DNA from: Cristatella mucedo | Lineage: Eukaryota; Bryozoa; Phylactolaemata; Cristatellidae | Reading direction: 5' to 3' | Length of the DNA: 64,000 nucleotides | Assembly (NCBI GenBank): GCA_009760855.2 | Contig: WPIO01000010.1 | Coordinates: forward strand, 4,232,001-4,296,000 | Part shown: positions 1-12,205 of the stretch, one piece after another | Position numbering within the stretch: the first letter of the stretch is position 1 | How the letters are laid out: every line of letters starts with the position of its first letter | Position numbers and translations under genes: made by a program | Notes under the pieces: generated by a model | Seen by the model: only the letters and a program-made list of their open reading frames with translations | Told to the model about the DNA's origin: nothing | The model's database searches: none

Positions 1-1740
1 GGTTAGAGCAGCCCTGAGAGACATCCGAGGCGTGCATGGGGCCCGCCAAAAGCGCCGACATCCCACCACCGGGCGACGAACCATAGATATAGATTGCTTG
101 CGCCTGCGTGGCCAGCACCATAACTAGCAATCCAGTGTCAAGGAATGTCATGGCAGAAGCTTCAAGTGAACTTCATTAAGATTTCTGTTCATCTTTGGGG
201 CCTTAGTTAGCGTTGCTGTGGAGTCCTGTGGCTTTGCCTTTAGCGCGAAGCGAAGCAGCTCTCCAAGGACTGCACTGGCATCTGTTTAGACGGCGTCTAA
301 ACAGATGCTCCGTCGTGTTCTAAGGAAGAGCTCAAGCCTCTAAACTGCAATTAGATTCAGATTGTCCCCAAATGGATTGTAGCAAAATCTTAGGTTGGAG
401 CCGTATCGGCGACGAAATCTTCTTCTGAGTTTCTTTTCGCGGAGTTTCTTTTCGCGGAAAGGTTTTCATCAGGGAGGGATACATCTGGGCGGTGCAGTCA
501 TGGCGGTCCGGTCGGTGCAGTCATGACGCCCAGCTTGGTGGTCCATTTCCAGAGGAGGCAGCAACAGGCCTAGAGAGGTGCTAGAACGGCATTCCATGCG
601 GCCACCCAAAGGCACTCTGGGTCTTATTCGGCATCGTGGGATTGGCAGCAGTGGCTTTTATAAGCACGCAGCGAGAGAATGGTTAGCAAGTTTACATTTG
701 CTTAAACCTGCTTTATTGGCAGATAAACAACATCAACCCTAGGTAATTAATAATACACATTCGTCTCAGGATTTTTAAATCTGACCGTGTCGTTTCTAGT
801 AACTGTGGCCTGGGTCAGCCAGAGCTAGAACAATACCTACGAGTAGCTCACTACCTGTGGAATCGCTTTGCTGAGTCATAGTGGTTCCGTCCTTGAAGAT
901 AACGCTGCGCCATCTTGCCGCTTGACGGAAGTTCACTATATTGCGGCATGACGAAATTTCTCGCTTTAATTAGTAGAGATTACGTGTCGTTTTCGCAGCA
1001 CCATAAGCAGGATGATGTAGCACTGAGATAGCTGAACAAGATTCTTCAAATCTCCCTTAAATGGTACAATATCCTTGTTCGTGGAGACAAAAGTTAGAAG
1101 CGAGATTGCGACCATATTTTTTTGCAAATGAAAGGCTCAATCAAAATATGTTTCGTTCAAAATACTTGAGCTGTGAGGACAAATAATTGTGAGCTGTCAC
1201 TTTCGCTGTGTCCACTTCACGCGCAAAAAGCACAAGTTCCAATTTCAGACGTACGTCGCTTAACGATTAAAATAATTTACTAGTCAATTCGTTGAAGCAA
1301 ACAAGTCGGAAAGCTGTATAGACTTGAGGTCGAGTGATTATTGCAATGCGAAATTTAAAAAAATGAAAACTCCATCACTACTGGCACTTGAATACTATGT
1401 TTCTGACGGTACATGAGAAAGGTACAGCTGAAACAAAAAAATGTCAAACTGTAGAATTGTCAAATGTTACTCTTAAGAATCAATGCTATTTTTATTAGCA
1501 AGGCTCCAATAAAGTTTCTCCGATGTATTTTTGCATCAGATAGATACTAAAGTAGGTTTAACTTAAGTTAAAACTACGCGAAATTAGTTAGCGAATCAAA
1601 GCTTGGATCGGACTTGCGAGGGTTTTTTACTCTGATGACTTGAATTTTATGGATTGGTTCTTAAACATAGCTGAGAGCTTTTTTCAACAAAATCTACCAC
1701 ACCTGACTTGCCAAAGCAAAACAAAATACAGCACAAATCA
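1..1740. other. no feature recognised
   Basis: Mixed-composition DNA with no long frame, repeat tail or RNA motif that I can identify. Confidence 0.5.
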
Positions 1741-1747
1741 TTATTTG

Positions 1748-1822
1748 TGATGTATATTGTATATTGTATTGTATATTGTATTGTATATAGTGTATATTGT
1801 ATCGTATGTATATGTATATTTG
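1748..1822. repeat. AT-rich short tandem repeat
   Basis: Irregular repeats of TGTATAT/ATTGTAT (for example TGTATATTGTATTGTATATT). Confidence 0.8.
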
Positions 1823-1912
1823 GGGGAGGGGGAATAATAAAAGCCAGACAACTGAGATCATGCAGACCAGTGTAACGTGCACATAACTAAACCTCGGGTA
1901 TTGATTCTCTTG

Positions 1913-2001
1913 GAGCATGATGTAAAGCACACGGAGAGATTTAGTTCTCTTAAGGCGACATATAAACGAATTATTATTACTAATATTATTATTATTATTA
2001 A
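1913..2001 (+). mobile_element. LINE family A 3' terminal fragment
   Basis: GAGCATGATGTAAAGCACAC, AGAGATTTAGTTCTCTTAAG and a (TTA)n tail match the family A end; one arm of the outer hairpin stem is lost. Confidence 0.6.
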
Positions 2002-2754
2002 ATCACATGTGCTCTTTATTTCTGCCGTGTTCGGCTACCGCCGGCATACCTACGCGTATTGGCATTGTAACTAAAACTCGTTAGCCGCGCATTGAGGTAG
2101 CAGGTTCACCTGTATTTGTTCAGCGTCCGTAAGAACTAGCACCGTTACGAGCGTTGTTTTTGACAAAAACTTTGTTCCACGTGCCTCTAAAGCCCGTTCG
2201 TAATAGCGGTTAAGCTTTTGTGGACACGCAACCACTTCAGCACCCCGAGTAGATCACCCGAAGTTTATGATATTCTGCCGCAAAAGATCCTCGTATTCGT
2301 CTCATCGGCAGAAGGTTGAGAACTTACCCTGTTCCACAATAAAATATATAGTCCTTTGCATCATCAGCCACCAGCATACTAGTAAAACACTAATTTGTCT
2401 GTTTGCAGCAGAGAAACTCCTGTATCGGCGGAGAGATTTTATGCTTAATGACTTCGAATAGTCAACTAGGATGAAAGCTCTCGATTAAGCAATCTGTGCA
2501 ACACGATCGCTTCATGCTACATTGTAGCTCGCTTCATTGCCGGGTAGAACGTAAAGTGCTCCGACTACGAGGTGTCGGCACTGGTTGTGTCAAAACTCGT
2601 GCCCTGTTTTATTCTTATCTCGTTGGCTTCATTGGTCTCACTGCCTCTATAATTGAGGAATCCTCCGTCGTTAGGGCGTATCCTGCGTGAACCTAGAGCT
2701 CAGAGCTATTTCAATTCCATAAGCAGAAACGAGGGTGAGAGTTTTATAAATGAA

Positions 2755-3325
2755 GTGAAGAGGCTAGATTAATATTTTGTTGATCGCCCCTTCAGTTCGT
2801 ATTCTTCGGAAATCTGGAACTCACATCCAACTTTAATCACAACTTGTAATGAAACTCTTACTCTGATACATAAAGTCTACCATGGCTTGGCTCCGTCAAA
2901 CCTAGCTGAACTGCTGCAGCAGTTTCAGCTTTCTCGTCCCCCCAGATCCTCTACTGACAATTAATTACTGTTCTGTATCCACGCTTAATGACCATTGGCG
3001 ACGGAAGCGTTTTCTCAGCAAGTCCAAGACCGTGGAATTCGCTTTTACAAGTCTCTTACGTAACGACATCTACTCTCCAGCCTTCGACTATGGTCCATCC
3101 TTTCCAGCAGTCCTGAGCTGCTACTTTCATGCTAATTACTCCGTTGACTGCACTCCGCCATGCTTATCACTCATTCTTTGTTTCGTGACATTAAGTCTGC
3201 TGGCTATTTCATCCGTAGCAAAAGCCGATTAGGCTTTGAGTGGTCTATATACAACTCTCCTGCCTAACAATGCCACTTAGTCCTTTTTGCTTTGTGGAGC
3301 TACAAACGGAAATAAATAACATTTG
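2755..3325 (+). mobile_element. decayed LINE family B fragment
   Basis: Broken frames match the family B ORF: PSNLAELLQQFQL near 2900, then SLLRNDIYSPAFDYGPSFPA in 3032-3232. The 3' end is AGCTACAAACGGAAATAAAT near 3300. Frameshifts and stops are frequent. Confidence 0.75.
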
Positions 3326-3844
3326 TATTGCATAACTAAAGTCTTAGCTGGAGACGTATCTGTTATGCTCAGCTTTCTCTGCGACCCGGTCTTGTTTAAC
3401 TTGTCTTGTCTAATATGTCCTTTGCATGCTTACTCGTGCAGCCTACTTGTGCTTACTTTTTTGCATGCTTTCTTTGTGCAACACTCAAGTCCCCTTACAA
3501 CGAAGCACGTTTTTTGCTTCCCGGGTTTGGATCGTTGAGGTTTACCACATTTTGTGTGGCAGACAGCATTATGGCAAGCTGTTTCAAGTCGCATCAATGA
3601 TGCCTGGATAAAGCCTTGACAGATAGCAAATGAGCAGCTTTTTTCAATCCATTATATTGATACTGCCATGAGCAACTTACAGTTGATAAAGTCAGTTACT
3701 TGTTGATGGCATGCGACTTCACCACCTTTGATAGCTTATATCGTTATATCGCGCATTCTCCTTCCGATTCTTTACATATTATGTCAGAAACATTACTCTG
3801 CCGACTATGCTTAGTCACTTGCTGCTACTGATCAACTGGTCAAG

Positions 3845-3846
<2 letters not shown>

Positions 3847-3915
<69 letters not shown>
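3847..3915. repeat. (GA)n microsatellite
   Basis: An uninterrupted GA dinucleotide run of about 69 bp. Confidence 0.97.
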
Positions 3916-3919
<4 letters not shown>

Positions 3920-4066
3920 CGGCACTATCGATTTGGCGGCTGCTTTCCCTCTTGGCGACTTCGTCTTACCTCAGTGCCAATGACTCGACGCCTACCCACA
4001 ATCCTTGCTTGGCTACAGTGGTGATATAAGGAGGGATAAAAAACAAGCTGCAACAATCATTATTAC

Positions 4067-4225
4067 CTGATTTGACAGCCTCTTTTGTATAGAGGTAGAA
4101 GAGCCTAAAGGCTATTACCAGCTATCACCGGCTCTCACGGCTTGCAGTGGGCCATACATACCCACAGCAGGACTAGAACCCATGACATGGGGAGTGAAGA
4201 GAGAGTATCCTATCCCTGGACTAAG
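4067..4225 (-). mobile_element. tRNA-derived SINE
   Basis: The antisense body (CTGATTTGACAGCCTC, GGTAGAAGAGCCTAAAGGCT) and tRNA-like head (GGACTAGAACCCATGACATG, a decayed B box) match the SINE family seen at 12.2 and 41.9 kb. Confidence 0.65.
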
Positions 4226-4501
4226 ATACAGGGGTTATACGCTTACGATGAATGATCCTCTAGAACCATCGACTTCCCTTGCACTTGCAGTAGACTAAAG
4301 TGAATTTCCGTCGCGGTCAGAATAATCCTCATGGCATACTTTGTAATTCACGCTGTAAGAATAAACAGGAAGTTATCCTAAGGACATCTAAAAATGTCAA
4401 AAGCCACTAGCCTCACTCACACTATTGGATCGGTCTCACACTCCTTGGACTCGAGGTCAAAACTATGCACCAACTCAGTTCTAGCCATGTTTCACGTCTG
4501 G

Positions 4502-5309
4502 TAATAATAATAATAATTCACTTGATAAAGCGCCCTCAGAGAACTTAATCTCTTTCTAAGCACTTTACATTTGCTGTAAAGTGAAATGCAATTGAATGGT
4601 AAGTAAAATCATGCTTGAAAAACAAACGAAATGAAGAATATGGTTCGGGGTGACATGCACAGTGTCAGAACGCATAAGCACGTCAAGGACGAATCACAGG
4701 GACCCACTAAATGCTGTCCTAAATAGGTGTGTTTTTAGGTTCCTTTTAAATGTGGTCAGGTCAGGGGATGTTCTGACGCAGGTCGGGAGAGAGTTCCAGG
4801 CTTTGGGAGCATATGAACTATATGCACGGTCTCCAAAGGATTTAAGGTTTGTATGAGGTATTTCTAGACTGTTGGATTCCGAAAAGCGGGTGGTACGATG
4901 CTTGGCCTGATGGTGTAGTATATCTGACGGTAGGCTGGAGCCATAGAATGAAGAGACCTAAAAGTGAGCGACAAAACCTTGAAGTCAATCCGTTGCTTGA
5001 CTGGTAACCAGTGCAGGTCGGCGAGAAGTGGAGTAATGTGGCAACTGCGACGCTCACGACAGACAAGCCGAGCTGCAGAGTTTTGCACCAGCTGCAATCG
5101 CCTGATCGCCCATGCTGGTAGGCCAGTAAGCAGTGAGTTGCAGAAGTCGAGACTGGATGTCACGAATGCATGGACCAACTTGGACGTGGTATCTTTATCT
5201 AAACAAGCCCAAATTTTAGCAATGTTATGAAGCTGAAAATAGGCGGATTTGACTGTGGAGCTGATATGGTCGTCTAACGAGAGGTCGCTTTGGAACACGA
5301 CACCTAGAA
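4502..5309 (-). mobile_element. LINE family A (L2/CR1-like), 5'-truncated copy
   Basis: The (TAA)n tail at 4502-4517 and the 3' hairpin are followed by minus-strand RT C-terminal coding ([40 protein letters not shown]). The frame breaks near 4864. The 5' truncation falls at the stop codon of the orphan exon. Confidence 0.88.
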
Positions 5310-5602
5310 TTAGCTTGGTAGCTGGTACTTATCTGCTGCAGTAATGGCGTCTCTGTCTAGTTCGTTTGCCAATATTTGACAGATGTGCGCCCATGAGGAG
5401 GAATGACCTGAAGAAATCAGGTCTTTGAGATATTGCTGCACCTCTTTGCTGACAGCCATAGCTCTGAGAGCAGATGCTGCTTCAATAGCAAGGTTGTGCT
5501 TATCTTTCAATCTGACACTCGATGGGTAGATGCTGTAGCGGGCATCTTTCGATCTGGTCCAGCTATGAACAAATTTGATGTTGCCAATGCTTAGGATATG
5601 CT
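5310..5602 (-). CDS. orphan terminal coding exon of an unidentified gene, ending at a LINE junction
   Basis: A minus-strand frame runs from a possible acceptor (CCCTTTTAAG, AG near 5603) to TAA at 5312-5310. It encodes about 96 residues with non-repetitive, helical composition (SKDARYSIYPSSVRLKDKHN, VSKEVQQYLKDLISSG, ILANELDRDAITAADKYQLP). It does not match the LINE proteins in this window and looks like the C-terminus of a cellular protein. The 5'-truncated LINE copy at 4502-5309 starts within a base or two of the stop codon, on the same strand, so the LINE would supply the 3' UTR and possibly the stop. No upstream exon was found in the window. It could also be a retrocopy fragment. Confidence 0.45.
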
Positions 5603-6164
5603 CTTAAAAGGGATTTATTTGGCTGGGTTATCGCATAAAAGCTTCAAAATCAGCATGAGAACCAGACAGTCGGTGGTGTTCCAGTTTTTAAGTACATTGG
5701 GCTGGCACCTGAACGCAGTTTGATCTAGAAATAAACTATATTAATGAATGCAGCGGCATTAGCCGAACACACGTGCTCGTAAGAATTTTATAGGCAAATA
5801 ATGAGTATACACCGATATTTTATCAGATATTGCATCTTAGAAAATACGGGTATGCTGAATAGATAAATATGCATGTATTACAGCTGCCTTTCACGATTAC
5901 TGTATTATACAGGGAGGGCTGTTCGAAATGTCTCGGTAACACGTTCAGCACCCTTCACTTTGCAGTATCTAAGGGTTCTAGGGTGAGTGGATCCCACAAA
6001 ACAAGAGTACAAAAACCAAACAAAAGCATGCATGGAGGTATGCAACGTAACCAAGTGTGCATTAATGATAGCAAAATGATGTCGCAAAGGTGTCGCAAGC
6101 AATGCGCTCCAAACCCAGCTAATGTTACGTATATCTGTCCTTTCTTTTGATGCACTGAAACTTG

Positions 6165-6940
6165 ATCATCCAATATCCAAGATTAGAAGCTGTCTCCCAC
6201 AGTGGTCGATCCCTATCCAAGATTAGAAGCTGTCTCCCACAGTGGCTTGTAAAAAATTTAACTAGCTCTTTAGTTCTGTCTCGGCTTGATTATTGTAATT
6301 CCCTTTTGGCTGGGCTACCAAAGAAAGCTATTATGCCACTACAGCGGACTTTGAATATGGCTGCAAGGCTGGTCTTCAAGTCCCAGCGGTTTGAGCACGT
6401 GTCTCCTTTGCTGAAAGAGCTAGAATGGTTGCCGGTTGAGCAAAGGATACAGAGCAAAGTTCTTACGCTGACCCACAAGGCCCGCCACGGCTTGGCTCCT
6501 TCATACCTAGCTGAACTGCTGCATCAGTTTCAGCCTGTTCGCGCCCTCAGGTCCTGTGTGGACAATAAATTAGCTGTCCCATTCCTCCGCTTAAAGACAG
6601 TTGGCGACAGAAGCTTTAGCTCTGCAGGTCCTAGACTGTGGAACTCGCTTCCACAATTCTTGCGCAACGACATCTACTCTCCTGATGTCGACTATGGCAC
6701 ATCTTTTTCAGCGGTCCTGAACTGCTACTTCTATGCTACTCACTACCTCAACTGCTCTCCTGACTCTGCTATGCTTCCCACTTTCTCTTTGCTGCGTGAG
6801 ACGAAGTCTGTTGGCTACCGAATGCGTACCGAAAGCCGCTTAGGCTGTGAGTACGCTATACAAAACTCTCCTGCGTAACACCCAGATGGTCTTTATGACT
6901 TTGTGGAGTTACTGACGGAGATACATTACATTGATAAGGT
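6165..6940 (+). mobile_element. LINE family B (L2-like), C-terminal coding and 3' end
   Basis: The ORF 6162-6878 encodes VLSRLDYCNSLLAGLPKKAI, LLKELEWLPVEQRIQSKVL, APSYLAELLHQFQP and PRLWNSLPQFLRNDIYSP, ending in AIQNSPA. It is the same domain as family A but clearly a different lineage. The 3' UTR ends CTTTGTGGAGTTACTGACGG then AGATACATTACATTG. A 33-bp direct repeat lies at its 5' edge (about 6172-6246). Confidence 0.85.
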
Positions 6941-7293
6941 TCACTTTGCTAACATTAGCTTCAAGCACCCGACTCGCAGTCTCCTGCTTCTATGTACGTA
7001 CCAGAAATCCACGTTCGCTACAACGTCATAGCATTTCGGTAGTATTAACTTTAGGCAACACCTTTCCACGGAAAGACATAGCATAATCTCCCCTGCCGCT
7101 TTCGGGTGCATTGCAAGCTACTGTAATCTGGTTTTCTGCTGCGACTGTGAGGGTCGTTTTTAATCCAAGCGGTATAATCTGAGTACAATAGATTGCATTG
7201 ATGAAGACATTGCAGGGGAACGTGCGTCCAGCGTAACACCTACTCGGTTTTTGCAGCTTTGTGGTTACAGACGGAGATACATACGTACGTAAA

Positions 7294-7444
7294 GTCGACT
7301 CCGCGTGTAAGAATATCGGATATTGGAATACTCCGCTTATAAGAATAACAGTTCTGCGTCCCATCTCACTCCGCATATGAGAATACTCGGCATATAAGAA
7401 TGCCTATTTACCGGTTGGAGCGCATTCTTATGAGCGGAGTTGAC
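7294..7444. mobile_element. MITE-like inverted-repeat element
   Basis: Inverted repeats of 21 bp lie at 7294-7314 and 7424-7444 (17 of 21 pair). The core ACTCCGC...TAAGAAT also recurs inside (7330-7346 and near 7366-7382). It is non-coding, about 150 bp, and sits directly after a LINE family B tail. No clear target duplication is visible, so the class is uncertain. Confidence 0.4.
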
Positions 7445-7479
7445 TATATATGCGTCAATATTGGCACAGCCTCCCCACA

Positions 7480-7580
7480 TTGAACTAGAAGTAGTAAGAA
7501 TAATAGTTAGTAAATTTGCATATTATTCTCAGAGAACCTAATCTCTTTCTAAGCACTTAACGTGTACTGTTTAGGAAGCA
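7480..7580 (-). mobile_element. decayed LINE family A 3' end
   Basis: AGAGAACCTAATCTCTTTCT and AGCACTTAACGTGTACTG lie after an AT-rich tail remnant. The match is short and diverged. Confidence 0.5.
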
Positions 7581-7589
7581 TGATCGAAA

Positions 7590-8262
7590 AGGTTAGCATA
7601 CGCACAATGTCAACAAGCTGTAAACAACAATGTAAACAACTCTGGTTAGAGATAATGTAGATATTGTCAACGTTGTCATTAGCAGATGCCGAATGGGTTT
7701 CACAAACGAGAATTTGGCAGCAGATAAAATCCTGCCATTTAATAATCTAACTGTTCTATTTTTAACAAAGCTTACTACCTCGATTTTGACGCTCTGACGC
7801 GGCGCACGCTGGCCAAGGCGAAAGAACGCCCGCGAAACGGCGGGTCTATTCCTAATTATTAGAACTCCAGCAGTAGTAACCACTTGATTAACTTATAAGG
7901 TAGAAGGACGGAAAAAGCGTTAGCCAATTAGGGAAATCTAGGGGGCAAAAGCGAACCGCCCCTCCACGAGAAGTTGAAAGAAGTGGCGTCATTTCCTGGT
8001 CAAGGTCATTTCGCCTCTATTGGTCAGCCGAATCGCGGTCTTCTGCTATTCGAAAATGGAGCGGAGGTTAGCGACGCCGGCTCACGGCTCTGATGGCATG
8101 CACGCGTGCGTGGCGTAATTAGGTGAGCGTAGGGGTCATTCGCGCTGCGAACCATCTCCATATGAGACCTGTAGGTCACAGCAGCCGCTAGCGTCCTTCC
8201 CGTAATACATGCGTTTGCGACTACGCCATATTGGCCGCCTCGATTGCATCCGTTTGCCGCTG
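7590..8262. other. GC-richer non-coding stretch, possible CpG-type promoter remnant
   Basis: CpG frequency rises between 7780 and 8250, and CCAAT-type boxes (CTATTGGTCAG near 8017) are present, but no gene model follows downstream before the LINE cluster. A 96-codon minus frame at 7883-7593 has no recognisable motif. Confidence 0.3.
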
Positions 8263-8263
8263 G

Positions 8264-9985
8264 ATTAATAATAATAATAAGAATAATACACTTGATAAAG
8301 CACCCCCAGAAAACGCAATCTCTTTCTGGGCGCTTTACATTTTCTGCACAGGAAACATGATCAAATGGTGAGTGGTATCATGCTTGATGAACAACATGAA
8401 TAACATGGTTAGGGGTGACATGCACAGGGTCAGCATGCAAGTGTGGTTAGTGGAAGCATGCGATAGATAAAGATCATCCGAGGTACTTCTGAAATATGGG
8501 GTACCTCAGGGCTCCGTGTCATGTCCGGTTCTTTTCACAGTTTATATTCTCCCTCTTGCCGATGTGATATCCGAGCACAATCTAGGCTTTCACTTTTATG
8601 CGGATGACACTCAGTTGTATCTTTGCTTTGATCCCTCTCAGACTTCGAGCACCTCGAATTCTGTCAACTCCTTTGCTGCATGTATTGTCAAGCAATGGAT
8701 CTATTTCAAGGTTTTTTCGCTCACTTTTAGGTCCTTTCATTCTTTGGCTCCAGCCTATCTCTCAGATCTAGTCCCCCACCAGGCCGAGCATCGTACCATC
8801 CGCTTTCTAGAATCTAACAGTTTACCCATACCTCGTACAAACCTAAAGTCCCTTGGTGACCGTGCATTTAGTTCGTATGCTCCCAAAGCATGAAGCTCAC
8901 TCCCGACCTGCGTCAGAACATCCCCTGACCTGACCACATTTAAAAGGAACTTAAAAACACACCTATTTAGGACAGCATTTAGTGGGTCCCTATGATTCGT
9001 CCTTCACGTGCTTATGCGTGCTGACACTGTGCATGCTGCCACTAACCACATTTGCATGCTGACCCTGTGCATGTCACCCCTAACCATGTTATTCATTTTG
9101 TTTGTTTTTCAAGCATGATTTTACCTACCATTTAATTGCATTTCCCTTTGCAGCAAATGTAAAGCGCCTAGAAAGAGATTGAGTTCTCTGAGGGTGCTTT
9201 ATCAAGTACATTATTAATATTATTATTATTATTATTATTAACAGTGTCAGCATGCATAAGGACATCAAAGACGAATCACGGCGACCCACCAAGTGCTGTC
9301 CTAAATAAAGGAGTTTTTAATTTCTTTTTAAATGTGGTCAAGTCGGGGGATGTGACGCAGGTCGGAAGTGAGTTCCAGGCTGTCGGAGCATACGAACTAA
9401 ATGCAGGGTCTCCAAATGATCTGAGGTTTGGACGATGTAGAGGTAAACAGTTAGATTCCGGAAAGCGGGTGGTACGATGCTTAGCCTGGTGAGGGATTAG
9501 ATCTGATAGATAGGCTGGAGCCAAAGAATGAAGGGACTTAACAGTGAGTGACAAAACCTGGAAGTCGATCAGTTGCTTGACTGGTAGCTAGTGCAGGTCG
9601 GCGAGAAGTGGTATGATGTGGCAACTGCGCTGCTCACAACCGATAAGCCTAGCTGTAGAGTTTTGCACCAGCTGTAAGCGGCTGATTGCATATACTGGTA
9701 GGCCAGCAATCAGTAAGTTACAGAAGTCAAGACGGGATGTCACAAATGCATGGACTAACTTACATACGGTATCCTTATCTCTAAACAAGCCCGAATTTTA
9801 GCATTGTTATGTGGCTGAAAGTAGGCAGACTTGATTGTGGAGCTGATGCGGTCGTCTAACGAGAGGTCACTTTGGAACATGACACCTAGATTTCGTGCAG
9901 ATTCAATAGGAGATATGCTGGCAGAGCCGATTTTAAGCGATAATCTTTCTCATTTCTGAATCAAACTTGGTTCCCCATAACTATA
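8264..9985 (-). mobile_element. LINE family A copy split by a nested plus-strand LINE A
   Basis: The outer copy runs 8264-8461 ((TAA)n tail, hairpin, 3' UTR) and resumes at 9241 with ACAGTGTCAGC. Those two edges are adjacent in intact copies such as 32.7 kb. Coding remnants ([24 protein letters not shown]) extend to about 9985. Confidence 0.82.
8462..9240 (+). mobile_element. nested LINE family A copy with internal deletion
   Basis: The copy contains RT motifs YGVPQGS-like and [14 protein letters not shown]. It then jumps from the SVNSFAAC region straight to VKQWIYFKVFSLTF, which deletes several hundred bases present at 32.7-33.5 kb. The 3' UTR and (TTA)n tail end at 9240. It lies head-on inside the copy at 8264-9985. 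Confidence 0.82.
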
Positions 9986-9994
9986 TAGATATAA

Positions 9995-10050
9995 AGTATA
10001 ATTTATTTGTCCAGATAGCTGCCTAAGACAGCTTAGCATTGTCAACGGTT
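9995..10050 (-). mobile_element. 3' end of a further LINE-like repeat
   Basis: TATAATTTATTTGTCCAGAT and GCCTAAGACAGCTTAGC match similar short sequences at 12.89 and 26.80 kb (ATTCATTTGTATAGYRCCCT), a diverged relative of the family A hairpin. Confidence 0.4.
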
Positions 10051-10642
10051 CATATATGCCCTCTATTTGCCTCGCGGTGATTTTTCTAGCTGGCGTGTAG
10101 ACATTCTTCTTTTTCTTAGATGTATTTCATATTCTTTTGTGTAGCTTTACAAGCTCACCGGTTTCTGATTATATACCCAACCAACATAGCAGCACCCTGA
10201 TAGCTATGTACTAAAAATGTGCCTGATTTTTCCAAAATGGCGCTTGGAAACTCTGGGAGTAGACCGTGCACGATGTAGCGCTTTGCTAAATGTGATTAAT
10301 GCAGCTGTCAGGATAAGGGCTGAATCGCCTGGCTGCTTGACCGAGGGGTCGCTCTCAATGTGCCAGCTAGCCTGTTGTCCACCTAGAGAAATAGATTCAA
10401 GCGCTTGTCGGAGTCAGCTGAATTCGATATTTTGTCGTTCGCTGCTGACGCCGAAAGGCTGGGCGCCGGTGAGCAAAGTTTCGGGTGAGATCAGTGAACA
10501 AAACTGCCTTATTTGACCTCATTTTGATTACCGTGACTTTTTTCCTAAGCCTCTCGATTTGAAACTTTTTAGACTCATGGCATTAGCTGCATCTCCTCTT
10601 GTTGGAGCCGTTTTAAGTTTGAGTCGGTGATGGTTGAAAGGG

Positions 10643-10643
<1 letters not shown>

Positions 10644-10731
<88 letters not shown>

Positions 10732-10777
10732 TAAAGTTTGGGGAAAAGGAGGAAATGCTGAGATACACACACACGCG

Positions 10778-10815
<38 letters not shown>
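10644..10815. repeat. compound (AG)n / (AC)n microsatellite
   Basis: AG repeats at 10644-10729 and AC repeats at about 10765-10815 are separated by 35 bp. ORFs of poly Ser-Leu, Arg-Glu or Val-Cys here are artefacts. Confidence 0.97.
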
Positions 10816-10819
<4 letters not shown>

Positions 10820-11128
10820 GCTAGTTAAAGCTGGAGTCAATGGACCTGGTTGGATTCATTTTGATACTCGCTCTGGCCGTCACTTCTGACTTGTGAGTTG
10901 ACAAGTGACTTGACCAACCAGCTGCTAGGACAGACGTGAGGATAATTATACATCTAGGTCGTACCCCAAGTGAACCAAATGACTTTCTAGGCTGGTTAAG
11001 TATGCTGACAAGGGAGCATGTCAATTGATAGTCAAAACATGCACAATTACTTAATGCATACAAAAGAATAATTCTCGAAGATAAGACAGTAGCTGTAAGA
11101 ATCAGAAACATTTTTATCCTGTATTTTT

Positions 11129-11620
11129 TTAATGTCGTCGAATTAGGAGATGATGTAATAGCTGACCTGCGAGTAATGAGTTACAAAAGTCTAGTCGGAA
11201 TATCACAAATGCATGGACCAGCTTAGCTGTGGTGTCCTTGTTAATGCAAGCCCATTTTTCACAGCCTTTTACATTGGTGAAAGAGGCAAACTGGACTGTA
11301 CAGTTCATCTGGCCATCCATCGTCAATTAAGGAGACACAGATTATGAGCAGATGCCCGGGAGATATAATAATAATAATAATAATATTGCACTTGATAAAG
11401 CGCCCTCAGAGAACTTAATCTCTTTCTAGGCGCTTTACATTTGCTGCAAAGTGATACGCAATAGAATAGTAAGTAAAATCATGCTTGAAAAACAAACACA
11501 ATGAATAACATGGTTAGGGGTTACATGCACTGGGTCAGCATGCAAATATGCTGCCTTACTCAGTTTTGAAGGTGAGCACTCCCGGTTTCTGAGTAACACT
11601 CGGTTTGCCAGAAATTGATA
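11129..11620 (-). mobile_element. LINE family A fragments (coding piece plus 3' end)
   Basis: 11129-11326 encodes DTTAKLVHAFVIFRLDFCNS. After a short gap a (TAA)n tail at 11366-11384 starts a separate 3' end with hairpin and UTR to about 11552, and then a short internal piece (TTTCTGAGTAACACTCGGTT). Confidence 0.75.
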
Positions 11621-11859
11621 TTGTTATTTATATTATTATTATATAAGAAAGATTTGCTGAGGTCCCAGTGTAAATGACAGCCATACAGGCTGTAAAGAAG
11701 GCGAGAGACAGTTTTAGACGTTGAAAGGCAAGGAAATAAATATAACTAAATTAAATTTATATATAACTTCAACTGAATATTATTTGCATAAGAATACACA
11801 TCTAGGTTGTGCTTGGCGATCATACCACAATAGTGAGAGTATAAATAGTGAGTCTGTTG

Positions 11860-12015
11860 ATGGGCCGTCATAGCCCAGGAGGTACGGTGCTCGCTCTTCA
11901 CGACAGAGGTCGTGGGTTAGAATCCAGCAGTGGAGGTTGCTTTATTGTCAACTGCAAGCATTGGTGATAGCCGCCAAAGCTTTTCTGCCGATAAAAAAAT
12001 GAATCTGTTAAATCA
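11860..12015 (+). mobile_element. tRNA-derived SINE
   Basis: The tRNA-like head has an A-box-like TAGCCCAGGAGG and a B-box-like GGGTTAGAATCC. The body ends CTTTTCTGCCGATAAAAAAA and TCTGTTAAATCA, as in the other copies. Confidence 0.75.
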
Positions 12016-12205
12016 CCTATGTTTTTCCAATGCATAGTACTAATGCACCGTCTGGTCATATGTGAAGTTGTCGATACATATTGGCTGTGGCCGGTACTAG
12101 GCAAGAATGTAGCGTCTTTTTATGGGATTACGACATGTAAGCTTAGTATAACTAGAATAACTAGAAAACAGTTGGAACACTCCCTCGATGCATTATCTGT
12201 GGTCT

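Noticed and set aside
10528-10840. ORFs of Ser-Leu, Val-Cys and Arg-Glu repeats
   Set aside because: They are translations of (AG)n and (AC)n microsatellites.
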